The translations under genes were made by a program, and so were the position numbers. From contig CAKTLD010000014.1 in the NCBI GenBank assembly GCA_934572445.1, positions 1 to 28,593 on the forward strand: a DNA stretch of 28,593 bases. The letters are read 5' to 3'. A model generated the notes under the pieces. It made no database searches. It saw nothing but the letters and a program-made list of their open reading frames with translations, and was not told the DNA's origin. This stretch comes from an uncultured Oscillospiraceae bacterium. Lineage in GTDB: Bacteria; Bacillota; Clostridia; Oscillospirales; Oscillospiraceae. Below are positions 1-6,542 of the stretch, one piece after another; within the stretch, counting starts at the first letter, position 1; each line of letters opens with the position of its first letter.

Positions 1-2312
1 CGCGTGAAGAACGGGATACCGGCGGTGAAGCTCGCCTCATTCGCGGTCGAAACGGTGTAGTGCACCTTCTTCGACGGTGCGACGTTCATCTCGTTACGGC
101 GGGCACGGATGGCGGTGATGGCCTCGATGACGGTCTGCATCGCCTCTTCCTCGGCGGGGAAGCTGAACTTTTCATCGTACTCCGGCCACTTCGAAAGCAT
201 CAGGAAGTCGCCCTTGTGCGGCAGTGCCTGCCAAATTTCTTCCGTGATGAACGGCATGAACGGGTGCAGGAGTTTGAGCGTCTCGATGAGCACATAGCAG
301 AGGACGTTCTGCGCGTTTTCGCGCGCGGTCTGATCCTCGCTGTTCAGGCGGTTCTTCGTCAGCTCGATGAACCAGTCGCAATAGTTGTCCCAGATGAAGT
401 CGTAGATCTTCGCGGACGCGACGCCGAGTTCGAAGGCGTCCATGTTGTCCGTGACCTCGCGGATCAGTGTGTTGAGCTTCGAGAGGATCCACTTGTCCTC
501 GAGCTCGAGCTTTTCAGGCAGCTCCACATGATCGATCGTCAGGTTCATCATCACGAAGCGGCTCGCGTTCCATATCTTGTTGCAGAAGTTGCGCATTGCC
601 TCGCACTTTTCAACATAGAAGCGCATGTCGTTGCCCGGGGAGTTGCCGGTGATGAGGTTGAAGCGCAGCGCGTCCGCGCCGTACTTCTCGGCCATCTCCA
701 GCGGGTCGATGCCGTTGCCGAGAGACTTCGACATCTTGCGGCCCTTGTCGTCGCGAACCAAGCCGTGGATGAAGACTGTCTTGAACGGCTCCTTCTTCAT
801 CTGCTCCATGCCGGAGAAGATCATGCGCGCGACCCAGAAGAAGATGATATCGTAGCCCGTGACCATGACGGACGTGGGATACCAGTACTTGAGGTCAGGA
901 GAATCGAGGTCGGGCCAGCCCATCGTGGAGAACGGCCAGAGCGCGGAGGAGAACCAGGTGTCGAGCACATCCTCCTCGCGCGTTAGGTGCTTGCAGCCGC
1001 ACTTTTCGCACTCGGTTGGGTCTTCGCGCTTGACGTTGATGTGGCCGCACTCGTCGCAGTACCACGCGGGGATCTGGTGGCCCCACCAGAGCTGACGGGA
1101 AATGCACCAGTCATGCACGTTTTCCATCCAGTTGATATAGGTCTTGGTGAAGCGCTCGGGCACGAACTTGATCGTACCGTCGTTCACGACGCGGATGGCC
1201 TCCTTGGCAAGCGGCTCCATCTTGACGAACCACTGCGCAGAAATGAGGGGCTCGACGTCGTTGTGGCAGCGATAGCAGGTGCCGACATTGTGAGAGTAGG
1301 GCTCGGTCTTGATGAGGTAGCCCTGCTCTTCGAGGTCCTTGACGATGGCCTTGCGGCACTCGTAGCGGTCCATGCCGTTGTACTTGCCGCCGTTTTCGTT
1401 GATCGTGCCGTCGTCGGCGATGACGCGGATGACCTCCAGGTTGTGGCGCAGGCCCACCTCAAAGTCGTTGGGGTCGTGCGCAGGGGTCATCTTAACGGCG
1501 CCCGTGCCGAAGCCGATCTCGCAGTACTCGTCGCCCACGATGGGAATTTCACGGTTCATGATGGGCAAGATGCAGGTCTTGCCGATCAGGTGCTTGAACT
1601 TCTCATCCTCGGGGTTGACCGCAACGCCCGTATCGCCCATCATCGTTTCGGGACGGGTAGTGGCAACGACGATATCGCCGCTGCCGTCGGAGAGCGGGTA
1701 GCGGATATACCAGAGGTGGCCCGGCTTGTCGACATACTCGACCTCCGCGTCGGACAGCGCCGTCAGGCAATGCGGGCACCAGTTGATGATGCGGCTGCCC
1801 TTATAAATGAGGCCCTTGTCGTACAGCTCGCAGAAGGTCTCGCGCACGGCCCTGGAGCAGCCCTCGTCCATCGTGAAGCGGGAGCGGGACCAGTCGCAGC
1901 TCGCGCCCATCTTCTTCTGCTGCTCGACGATGCGGTTGCCGTACTTTTCCTTCCACTGCCACACGCGCTGCAAGAACTTCTCGCGGCCGAGATCGTAGCG
2001 CGTCAGGCCTTCCTTGGTGCGCAGCTCCTCCTCGACCTTGATCTGCGTGGCGATGCCCGCGTGGTCGGTGCCGGGGAGCCACAGGGCAGAGTAGCCCTGC
2101 ATGCGCTTAAAGCGCGTCAGGATGTCCTGCAGCGTCGAGTCCATCGCGTGGCCCATGTGCAGCTGGCCGGTAACGTTCGGCGGCGGCATGACGATGGAAA
2201 ACGGCTTTTTGTCCGGGTCAGGCTCGGCCTTGAAGCAGTCGTGGTCCATCCACATCTGGTAGATGCGGCCCTCGACCTGCTGGGGCTCATAGATCTTGGG
2301 TAATTCTTTCAT
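1..2312 (-). CDS. valS: Valine--tRNA ligase (3' end beyond window)
   Basis: Class I aminoacyl-tRNA synthetase that charges tRNA-Val with valine in the cytoplasm. About 770 codons are visible, and the C-terminal end lies beyond the left edge. The N-terminus reads [18 protein letters not shown]. The HIGH signature appears as HMGH at residues 52-55 after PPPNVTGQL, and the KMSKS loop is present as [11 protein letters not shown] further on. A cysteine-rich stretch (CDECG...CEKCGC) lies in the middle. The ATG at 2312 is preceded by AGGAGA at good spacing. It sits 33 bp downstream of a YcxB-like gene, and both follow a T-box whose specifier reads as valine. That is independent support for the identity and for control by uncharged tRNA-Val. 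Confidence 0.97.
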   Translation of the reverse strand, partial: MKELPKIYEPQQVEGRIYQMWMDHDCFKAEPDPDKKPFSIVMPPPNVTGQLHMGHAMDSTLQDILTRFKRMQGYSALWLPGTDHAGIATQIKVEEELRTKEGLTRYDLGREKFLQRVWQWKEKYGNRIVEQQKKMGASCDWSRSRFTMDEGCSRAVRETFCELYDKGLIYKGSRIINWCPHCLTALSDAEVEYVDKPGHLWYIRYPLSDGSGDIVVATTRPETMMGDTGVAVNPEDEKFKHLIGKTCILPIMNREIPIVGDEYCEIGFGTGAVKMTPAHDPNDFEVGLRHNLEVIRVIADDGTINENGGKYNGMDRYECRKAIVKDLEEQGYLIKTEPYSHNVGTCYRCHNDVEPLISAQWFVKMEPLAKEAIRVVNDGTIKFVPERFTKTYINWMENVHDWCISRQLWWGHQIPAWYCDECGHINVKREDPTECEKCGCKHLTREEDVLDTWFSSALWPFSTMGWPDLDSPDLKYWYPTSVMVTGYDIIFFWVARMIFSGMEQMKKEPFKTVFIHGLVRDDKGRKMSKSLGNGIDPLEMAEKYGADALRFNLITGNSPGNDMRFYVEKCEAMRNFCNKIWNASRFVMMNLTIDHVELPEKLELEDKWILSKLNTLIREVTDNMDAFELGVASAKIYDFIWDNYCDWFIELTKNRLNSEDQTARENAQNVLCYVLIETLKLLHPFMPFITEEIWQALPHKGDFLMLSKWPEYDEKFSFPAEEEAMQTVIEAITAIRARRNEMNVAPSKKVHYTVSTANEASFTAGIPFFT

Positions 2313-2345
2313 TGGTTTTCTCCTATCTTGAAATCTAAAATAATC

Positions 2346-2972
2346 TTATTTTTCTTCCGTCCGGTATACGCTGACGGCATGCGCGGCGAGGAATCCGGTA
2401 AACGCCTCCGGATCGCCCGCAAGGTCCTTCTTCTGCAGCACCGTTGCCTGCCCCTGATAGGTCAGAAGGTACAGCCGCGGCGTTTCGACGAGCAGCTCCA
2501 CATTGGCATAAGGGACGCTGCGCGCGCTGTCCTGCGCACTGACAGACATGCCGTCGCCGCCGAAAATGACCTGCACATTTGCCGTTGCCGCGCGGCTCAT
2601 GTTCTGCAGCAGCATTACCGCCGCCTGACGGAAGGTGCCGCTCTGCTGCGCAAGCCTTGCGCGCAGCAGGCGCAATAGGCCCAGGATCATAATAAGTATC
2701 CCCAGCGTCACAAGTCCCCGCAGCGGCGCGGAGAGCAGGCCGAGAATTGCCAGCAGAGCGCCGGCAAGCAGCAGAATACGCGGAAGACTGCTGCGGACCT
2801 GACCCTTTCGCGCCGCGCCGCCCGCGGCGAAATTCCGCAGGCTGTCCGTAGTCTTCCACATCTTCGGATGTGCCGCACGCGAAACGACCTCCGTCCGCTT
2901 CTCAAGCGCGTCGGCAAGTTCGCCTTCCAGTCCCGCTTCATAGACCGTAGGGGTAAAGGTATACTGTTCCAT
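2346..2972 (-). CDS. YcxB-like membrane protein, first gene of the T-box/valS operon
   Basis: Predicted 208-residue membrane protein of unknown function. Residues about 1-62 are hydrophilic. A strongly hydrophobic stretch at about 63-105 probably forms two membrane segments (ILLLAGALLAILGLL and LVTLGILIMILGLL). The C-terminal soluble part contains VELLVETPRLYLLTYQG, which resembles the YcxB-like C-terminal domain; I recognise this by pattern only. Two adjacent ATGs occur (2975 and 2972). I chose 2972 because AGGAGG then lies 5 nt upstream rather than 2. The gene lies between the valine T-box terminator and valS, so it should be co-transcribed with valS and respond to valine starvation. The reason for that pairing is not evident from the sequence. 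Confidence 0.85.
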   Translation of the reverse strand: MEQYTFTPTVYEAGLEGELADALEKRTEVVSRAAHPKMWKTTDSLRNFAAGGAARKGQVRSSLPRILLLAGALLAILGLLSAPLRGLVTLGILIMILGLLRLLRARLAQQSGTFRQAAVMLLQNMSRAATANVQVIFGGDGMSVSAQDSARSVPYANVELLVETPRLYLLTYQGQATVLQKKDLAGDPEAFTGFLAAHAVSVYRTEEK

Positions 2973-2992
2973 CATTTCCTCCTGCGGGCAGC

Positions 2993-3028
2993 AAAAAACG
3001 CCCCGAGCAGCCTTCGCTGCTCAGGGCG
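2993..3028 (-). terminator. T-box regulated terminator
   Basis: On the minus strand CGCCCTGAGCAGCG pairs with the CTGCTCGGGGCG arm across a short AAGG loop, followed by six U. It lies directly downstream of the T-box core and 20 nt before the YcxB-like start, as expected for the conditional terminator. Confidence 0.92.
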
Positions 3029-3227
3029 ATCAATGACCGTGGTACCACCTGAATTTCCGCATGCGCGGACACTCATGGCTCTGTAACGGGAGTTCCCGTC
3101 CGGCTTACTCTCTTTTCAGCGCGGCAGCTCCAAGGCGACTTCCCCGCATCCTGCACAAGGGCTTACACCGGCCGCCCTCTCTCTTCGCTTTCGGATGCGG
3201 ATACTGCTCCTCTTCTTCGCATTTCCA
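2993..3227 (-). ncRNA. T-box leader, valine-specific
   Basis: On the minus strand the T-box core GGTGGTACCACGG lies around 3038-3050, followed by a strong intrinsic terminator. Upstream are a stem I region with the AGAGAG motif near 3180 and a GGTG apical element near 3170. The specifier region reads GGAAGTCGCCTTGGAGC, giving codon GUC (valine) at 3137-3139 followed by a purine. The valine assignment agrees with valS downstream. Known mechanism: uncharged tRNA-Val stabilises the antiterminator and permits read-through. The specifier was read by eye without folding the RNA. Confidence 0.92.
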
Positions 3228-3233
3228 CACTGA

Positions 3234-3262
3234 ATCATACCGTTTTTTGCGCCGCTTGTCAA
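3234..3262 (-). promoter_or_regulatory. SigA-type promoter of the T-box/valS operon
   Basis: On the minus strand a consensus -35 TTGACA (3262-3257), a 17-bp spacer and -10 TATGAT (3239-3234). The TGA inside TTGACA is the sigE stop codon, so the promoter is embedded in the end of sigE. The predicted start near 3227 coincides with the 5' end of the T-box. Confidence 0.85.
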
Positions 3263-3972
3263 CTCATTTTGATAATTTCCTTGCGCAGACGCACAATGAT
3301 ACGCTTTTCCAGCCGTGAGATATAGCTCTGCGAGATGCCCATCAGATCTGCGACCTCCTTCTGCGTCTTCTCTTCCCGTCCGCCAAGGCCGAAGCGCAGT
3401 GTGATGATCTGCTTTTCCCGCGGAGCCAAACGATCGACGGCGTCGTTCAGGAGCTGCCGGTCCACGTCGTCCTCAATGGGCTTCATGACCATGTCCTCCT
3501 CGGTGCCGAGGATGTCGGACAGCAGCAGCTCGTTGCCGTCCCAGTCGGTGTTGAGCGGCTCGTCAAAGCTGACCTCGGATTTCTGCGGCGCGGTCTTGCG
3601 CAGGTGCATGAGGATCTCATTTTCGATGCAGCGCGAGGCATAGGTCGCAAGCTTGATATTCTTGTCGCTGCGATAGGTGTTCACGGCCTTGATGAGCCCG
3701 ATCGTACCGATGGAAATGAGATCCTCAATGTTGATGCCGGTATTTTCAAAGCGGCGCGCGATATAGGCAACGAGCCGCAGGTTGTGCTCGATGAGCGTCC
3801 GCCGCACGCTCTCGTCGCCCGCATCCATGCGCGCGATCAACTCCGCCTCATGCTCCCGTTCCAGCGGGGGCGGCAGCGTATCGCTGCCGCTGATATAAAA
3901 AATGCCGTGCCGTGCGATCAGGCCCCAGTCAATGAGCCGGAAGCGCAGTCTAAGCCATAGCCTTTTGAACAT
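3259..3972 (-). CDS. sigE: RNA polymerase sporulation sigma factor SigE
   Basis: Mother-cell sigma factor of sporulation, made as an inactive precursor. The 237-residue protein has sigma-70 region 2 ([37 protein letters not shown] spans about 67-103; key motif [11 protein letters not shown]), a region 2.4 stretch [12 protein letters not shown] and a region 4 helix-turn-helix ([19 protein letters not shown] near the C-terminus). The first roughly 28 residues, rich in Arg and Leu and ending before [13 protein letters not shown], match the family's pro-sequence, which SpoIIGA removes. The start is the ATG at 3972 (MFKRLW), with GGGAGG about 7 nt upstream; a longer in-frame extension to 4014 is not supported. 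It overlaps the end of spoIIGA by 23 bp. The usual downstream sigG is absent here. Confidence 0.97.
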   Translation of the reverse strand: MFKRLWLRLRFRLIDWGLIARHGIFYISGSDTLPPPLEREHEAELIARMDAGDESVRRTLIEHNLRLVAYIARRFENTGINIEDLISIGTIGLIKAVNTYRSDKNIKLATYASRCIENEILMHLRKTAPQKSEVSFDEPLNTDWDGNELLLSDILGTEEDMVMKPIEDDVDRQLLNDAVDRLAPREKQIITLRFGLGGREEKTQKEVADLMGISQSYISRLEKRIIVRLRKEIIKMS

Positions 3973-4762
3973 AAGTATCCTCCCTTTCCGCTCCCTCGCA
4001 CCACAACCCCGCATAAGCTCCGCCGTCGCCGAGGGAGCGCTCCGTCAGGGCGACCGCGCGCGGCCCCAGTGCGATATTATCAAGTGTTACCGCTTCACAG
4101 TAAAGCAGCGGCAGTGACCCGTCTGCGCAGCCAAGGCTGCAATATGGGATACGCGGCAGCGCCGCGGTTTCCTCTGCGCTGATGAGCTCCCCCAGCGCGT
4201 GAACATCGATCACTGGCACGCCGCGCCCCGTCAGCGGGTCGGTGAGGGTGTTGCCCGTATCACGCAGCAGGCGAACACGGACGGTCCGCCCGCGACAGGT
4301 CAGCTGCACGTTCGCCGTCTCTTTGCCCGTGTGCGCCGCACCGTTGCGAAAGATTACGCTCAACAGCAAATAGGACATGCCGCCCGCCAGCAAAAACGCG
4401 CCCCACGGCAGCTGCGCGAGGATCACGCCGCGCGCAAGGCGGTCCACCCCGCCAAAACTCTGCCCCAGGAGCAGCACCGTGCCCGCAAGGCCGCACGCAC
4501 AGAGGAAAAAGAGCAGCGTCAGCTTCAGCGCGCGCCCGCTGCCGCCGAAAGCCGCCGCGCCGATCAGTGCCAGCACAAGCAGAAGCAGGATCGCCGAGCG
4601 CGGAAACAAAAGCTGTACTGCCGCATAGGCTCCGCCGAGCCCCGCCCCCGCAAGGAGCCGCAACCGCGGGATCGTGCGTCCCGCAAGGCGCGCCGCGCCG
4701 AACAGAAGCAGATAATCGACAAGAAAATTGAACACAAACACAAGATCCCAATAAACGACCAT
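3950..4762 (-). CDS. spoIIGA: Sigma-E processing peptidase SpoIIGA
   Basis: Membrane aspartic protease that cleaves pro-SigE in the mother cell after a signal from the forespore. The 270-residue protein begins with about five hydrophobic segments (residues 1-140, e.g. [12 protein letters not shown] and [17 protein letters not shown]). A soluble protease domain follows, with [15 protein letters not shown]; the putative catalytic Asp is D168. I take the ATG at 4762 ([13 protein letters not shown]), preceded by AGGAGAGGGGG, rather than the longer open frame to 4858. It is immediately upstream of sigE and overlaps it by 23 bp, the standard spoIIG operon arrangement. Confidence 0.95.
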   Translation of the reverse strand: MVVYWDLVFVFNFLVDYLLLFGAARLAGRTIPRLRLLAGAGLGGAYAAVQLLFPRSAILLLLVLALIGAAAFGGSGRALKLTLLFFLCACGLAGTVLLLGQSFGGVDRLARGVILAQLPWGAFLLAGGMSYLLLSVIFRNGAAHTGKETANVQLTCRGRTVRVRLLRDTGNTLTDPLTGRGVPVIDVHALGELISAEETAALPRIPYCSLGCADGSLPLLYCEAVTLDNIALGPRAVALTERSLGDGGAYAGLWCEGAEREDTYVQKAMA

Positions 4763-4790
4763 GACGCGCCCCCTCTCCTGACAAGTCCCC

Positions 4791-4807
4791 ATTATAGCGA
4801 GACGACA
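4791..4807 (-). promoter_or_regulatory. Possible spoIIG promoter -10 and Spo0A-like half site
   Basis: On the minus strand a consensus -10 TATAAT (4796-4791) lies 29 bp before the spoIIGA start. No good -35 occurs 17 bp upstream. TGTCGTC (4807-4801), a partial match to the Spo0A box TGTCGAA, lies just upstream. The family promoter is known to be Spo0A-activated with abnormal spacing, which would fit; this is inference. Confidence 0.4.
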
Positions 4808-4821
4808 GACGGGAAAAGGGC

Positions 4822-4854
4822 GAAAAAAAGCCCCGCGCCGAAATTTGGCGCGGG
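4822..4854 (-). terminator. Intrinsic terminator after the ATL/lipoprotein remnants
   Basis: On the minus strand CCCGCGCC pairs with GGCGCGGG (arms 4854-4847 and 4839-4832) across a 7-nt loop, followed by GC and a run of seven U. It closes the decayed unit at 5573-4892 and insulates spoIIGA. Confidence 0.85.
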
Positions 4855-4891
4855 ACATATCTGAGCAGTCATTCTTCCCCGGCTTTGGCGA

Positions 4892-5083
4892 TCATACCCT
4901 CGATCCTATCGTCCCTGCCGCAGATGCTGCTGCCGGCAGGAGCGCCGGTATGCGGGCGGCAGAACACAGAATGGCCGCGGCATGATCCTTCACATACTCC
5001 AGCACAGGTACCGTCCGTAAAAAGCAGCCGGGCAGACTGAGCAGGCAGACCAGCGTCAGCAATACCGCAAGATGCTTTCTTAT
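4892..5083 (-). pseudogene. Small lipoprotein-like ORF without a usable start codon
   Basis: A 63-residue reading frame whose beginning looks like a lipoprotein signal peptide: RKHLAVLLTLVCLLSLPGC has a basic N-terminus, a hydrophobic core and a lipobox LPGC. A short tail with no recognised domain follows and ends at TGA 4894-4892. No ATG, GTG or TTG lies where a start is expected. The codon before RKH is ATA (5083-5081), 8 nt after AGGAG, as though an ATG had mutated. An internal TTG would give a signal peptide with no positive charge and no ribosome binding site. A frameshift joining it to the upstream basic stretch MKQRSSRWNRRRKYKK in another frame is an alternative. It overlaps the end of the ATL remnant. 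It may be coincidental non-coding sequence. Confidence 0.35.
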
Positions 5084-5573
5084 ATTTCCGTCTCCTGTTC
5101 CAGCGAGAAGAGCGCTGCTTCATAATCTTTTGCAAAATACCGCTTGTGCGTCCTGCCGCGGCAAACAATGCTATGGCCCTCAGCCTCGAGCTTCTCCCGC
5201 TGCGCCGCTGCACCGTCCGGGTATTTGGGGTTGAGCTCGCCGTTCGCTTTGAGCGTGCGCCACCAGGGCGTTTCCTGTGACGTGAACTGGACGCCGGCCC
5301 ACGCGGCGATGGAAGCAAACGCGCCCGCCGTGATGGGCCCGGTAAAGTCCGCGCCGTTCTGCGCGGCGAAGTATTACGGATTTTTCCCACTGTCGTCAGT
5401 TTGCCGCGTGGGATGCGCCGCATCACGGTATCATAGTCGATAAGCGGTGCAAAATACATTCGGCTGCCGCCGTATTTTTCAATGCTCTTTGGGTCACTGA
5501 TGATCTGCACTTTCGGCATATCTTTGCTGTTATGCAGCATTGCGTTGAAGTCCTTGCCTGCTTCGTTCGCTAT
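5080..5573 (-). pseudogene. Alkyltransferase-like (ATL/MGMT-family) protein, start lost and frameshifted
   Basis: Remnant of an MGMT-family DNA-binding protein. The first segment reads ...DFNAMLHNSKDMPKVQ, then KSIEKYGGSRMYFAPLIDYD and IPRGKLTTVGKIR. At about 5374-5378 the frame breaks; adding one base would continue it as YFAAQNGADFTGPITAGAF, then TPWWRTLKANGELNPKYPDG and KRYFAKDYEAALFSLEQETEI, ending at TAA 5082-5080. Where MGMT has the alkyl-accepting Cys (PCHR), this has PWWR. A Trp replaces the Cys, as in ATL proteins, which flag O6-alkylguanine for nucleotide excision repair instead of repairing it. The expected start, 6 nt after GAGGTGA, is ATA (5573-5571), not ATG. Two independent lesions argue for a true pseudogene, although the frameshift alone could be an assembly error. 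Initiation at the ATG at 5540 would still be truncated. Confidence 0.8.
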
Positions 5574-5594
5574 TTCTGTTCACCTCACCGGAAA

Positions 5595-5623
5595 AGTATA
5601 GCGGAATATCCGGTACAGCGCAA
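5595..5623 (-). promoter_or_regulatory. Promoter of the decayed ATL gene
   Basis: On the minus strand -35 TTGCGC (5623-5618), a 17-bp spacer and -10 TATACT (5600-5595). The Shine-Dalgarno GAGGTGA follows at 5586-5580. The promoter and RBS look intact although the start codon does not. Between this promoter and the terminator at 5769 I see only AT-rich sequence and no convincing gene. Confidence 0.65.
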
Positions 5624-5768
5624 CGAGATGGTTTGAAATATTTCTCTTATTTAACAAGGAAAAGTCGCTTCTTTTTTGTTTCATTTGTGTGCAGGATGCT
5701 GCCGCCCATCGTGAACGATCCTGCGCCGCGTTCCGCGCCGATGCGGTATGATGAGATGCGTTATGATG

Positions 5769-5810
5769 AAAGAAGGCGCGTCTCTTTTGGAAAAGAGACG
5801 CGCCTTCTTT
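5769..5810 (-). terminator. Strong terminator after the Rrf2-family gene
   Basis: A perfect 20-bp inverted repeat (arms 5769-5788 and 5791-5810, core AAGGCGCGTCTCTTTT) with a 2-nt centre. It lies 35 bp downstream of the Rrf2 stop. T-rich ends on both sides mean it could work in both directions. Confidence 0.85.
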
Positions 5811-5845
5811 TTCTCTGTATCCCTGTGCAGCGCGGGAAATATGCG

Positions 5846-6274
5846 CTATATCACATAATCATATCCGCCGTCCTCGCGGAGAAGGTCGGCAAGCGTGTAC
5901 TGATCCAGATATTTGTTAATCACATCATTCAGACCGGACCAGAGCGCAAGCGTGCGGCACTCCGACGCGCGGGAGCACGGCAGACTGTCTGCTCCCAGAC
6001 AGGCAACCGGCGCAAGCGAGCCCTCCATCAGCCGCAGGATATAGCCGGTGGTGAACTGGTCGGGACTCTTGCACAGACGGTAACCGCCGCCTTTGCCGCG
6101 CATCCCCTCCACCACGCCGCCCTTGACAAGCGTTTTCACGATGCTTTCCAGATATTTTTCAGAGATCTCCTGCCGTCGTGCAATCTCCTTGAGCGGGATA
6201 TAGTCATCCGTCTGGTGCTCCGCCATGTCGATCAGCACGCGCAGCGCATAGCGGCCTTTCGTTGAAATCATCAT
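5846..6274 (-). CDS. Rrf2-family transcriptional regulator with three-Cys cluster motif
   Basis: DNA-binding regulator of 142 residues. The N-terminal winged helix starts MMISTKGRYALRVLIDMA, the recognition region includes EISEKYLESIVKTLVKGGVVEGMRG, and the wing is GKGGGYRL. Three cysteines at 92, 100 and 106 (CLGADSLPC then SRASEC) match the position and number of the IscR [2Fe-2S] ligands, so Fe-S or redox sensing is likely. The cysteine-metabolism repressor CymR belongs to the same family but lacks this trio. It is divergent from cysK, so control of cysK and of itself is a reasonable inference. Two ATGs (6274, 6271) are possible; GGAGG lies 13 nt before the first. Confidence 0.93.
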   Translation of the reverse strand: MMISTKGRYALRVLIDMAEHQTDDYIPLKEIARRQEISEKYLESIVKTLVKGGVVEGMRGKGGGYRLCKSPDQFTTGYILRLMEGSLAPVACLGADSLPCSRASECRTLALWSGLNDVINKYLDQYTLADLLREDGGYDYVI

Positions 6275-6300
6275 AGTCTACTTCACGCCTCCATAATCCT

Positions 6301-6329
6301 ATTATATTACATGGTTTATGGGAATTCAA
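6301..6329 (-). promoter_or_regulatory. Promoter of the Rrf2-family gene
   Basis: On the minus strand -35 TTGAAT (6329-6324), a 17-bp spacer and a perfect -10 TATAAT (6306-6301). The start is predicted near 6294, giving a leader of about 20 nt. Confidence 0.85.
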
Positions 6330-6336
6330 TAGAATT
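6323..6336. promoter_or_regulatory. Inverted repeat over the Rrf2 -35 box, candidate operator
   Basis: AATTC-AATA-GAATT is a perfect 5-4-5 inverted repeat covering the -35 of the Rrf2 gene and lying 17 bp from the cysK -35. Its position suits autoregulation by the Rrf2 protein. The AT-rich content means chance is possible. Confidence 0.4.
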
Positions 6337-6352
6337 TTTTGCAAATTGGGTA

Positions 6353-6381
6353 TTGACTTTTTTGCTTGCCCGCCTTATAAT
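6353..6381 (+). promoter_or_regulatory. Promoter of cysK
   Basis: -35 TTGACT (6353-6358), a 17-bp spacer and a perfect -10 TATAAT (6376-6381). Transcription should start near 6388, leaving a leader of about 155 nt before cysK. An imperfect palindrome (ACCTACTTGAAAGGTTGGT, 6390-6408) lies at the start site and could be a repressor site. Confidence 0.88.
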
Positions 6382-6414
6382 CCCTACATACCTACTTGAA
6401 AGGTTGGTAATGAA

Positions 6415-6462
6415 ATGGAACGGTTTTGCGCTCTTTTCCGATGTTGCCTCGCCAGATGCTGA
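6415..6462 (+). CDS. Cysteine-rich leader peptide upstream of cysK
   Basis: A 15-codon ORF in the cysK leader encodes MERFCALFRCCLARC. Four of its 15 residues are Cys, three of them among the last six, and the last sense codon before TGA is Cys. Such composition upstream of a cysteine biosynthesis gene suggests a sensor of Cys-tRNA supply through ribosome stalling, as known for amino-acid leader peptides. The RBS is modest: GAAAGG about 11 nt upstream. A competing ATG at 6410 has better spacing but opens a long frame running into cysK. I see no U-tract terminator in the leader, so any control would act on translation of cysK. This ORF is inferred, not a recognised family. Confidence 0.45.
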   Translation: MERFCALFRCCLARC

Positions 6463-6515
6463 ACGTTGGCAGACGCCGGGTACAACCACTCACAAAATAA
6501 ATTTTAATTGCTATA

Positions 6516-6529
6516 GAACGATATCGTTC
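6516..6529 (+). promoter_or_regulatory. Perfect 14-bp palindrome abutting the cysK Shine-Dalgarno
   Basis: GAACGATATCGTTC is perfectly palindromic and ends 1 nt before GGAGG (6531-6535). As RNA it can form a 5-bp stem with an AUAU loop; as DNA it could bind a dimeric regulator. The segment CGTTCAG (6525-6531) is also fully complementary to CTGAACG (6459-6465), which spans the stop codon of the Cys-rich leader ORF. Confidence 0.5.
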
Positions 6530-6542
6530 AGGAGGAAACATT

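Noticed and set aside
987..2303. Long plus-strand open frame antisense to valS (438 codons); similar long plus-strand frames at 15550-17025 and 26937-28334
   Set aside because: They mirror real minus-strand genes (valS, priA, CoA-transferase) in GC-rich DNA. They are rich in Arg/Ala/His and match no family I know.
3973..4014. Longer SigE N-terminus
   Set aside because: The extension lies over spoIIGA coding sequence and lacks an RBS. MFKRLW at 3972 has a good one and matches the pro-sequence length.
4832..4854. Palindrome upstream of spoIIGA as an operator
   Set aside because: The adjacent seven-U tract on the minus strand makes an intrinsic terminator the simpler reading.
4869..5540. Single 223-codon minus-strand frame
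   Set aside because: Only the first 50 or so residues look like a protein. After the frameshift it is a wrong-frame translation of the ATL gene and the lipoprotein-like stretch.
5624..5768. Short minus-strand ORFs of 20-34 codons between the Rrf2 terminator and the ATL promoter
   Set aside because: No RBS and no recognisable composition. One of them overlaps the ATL promoter.
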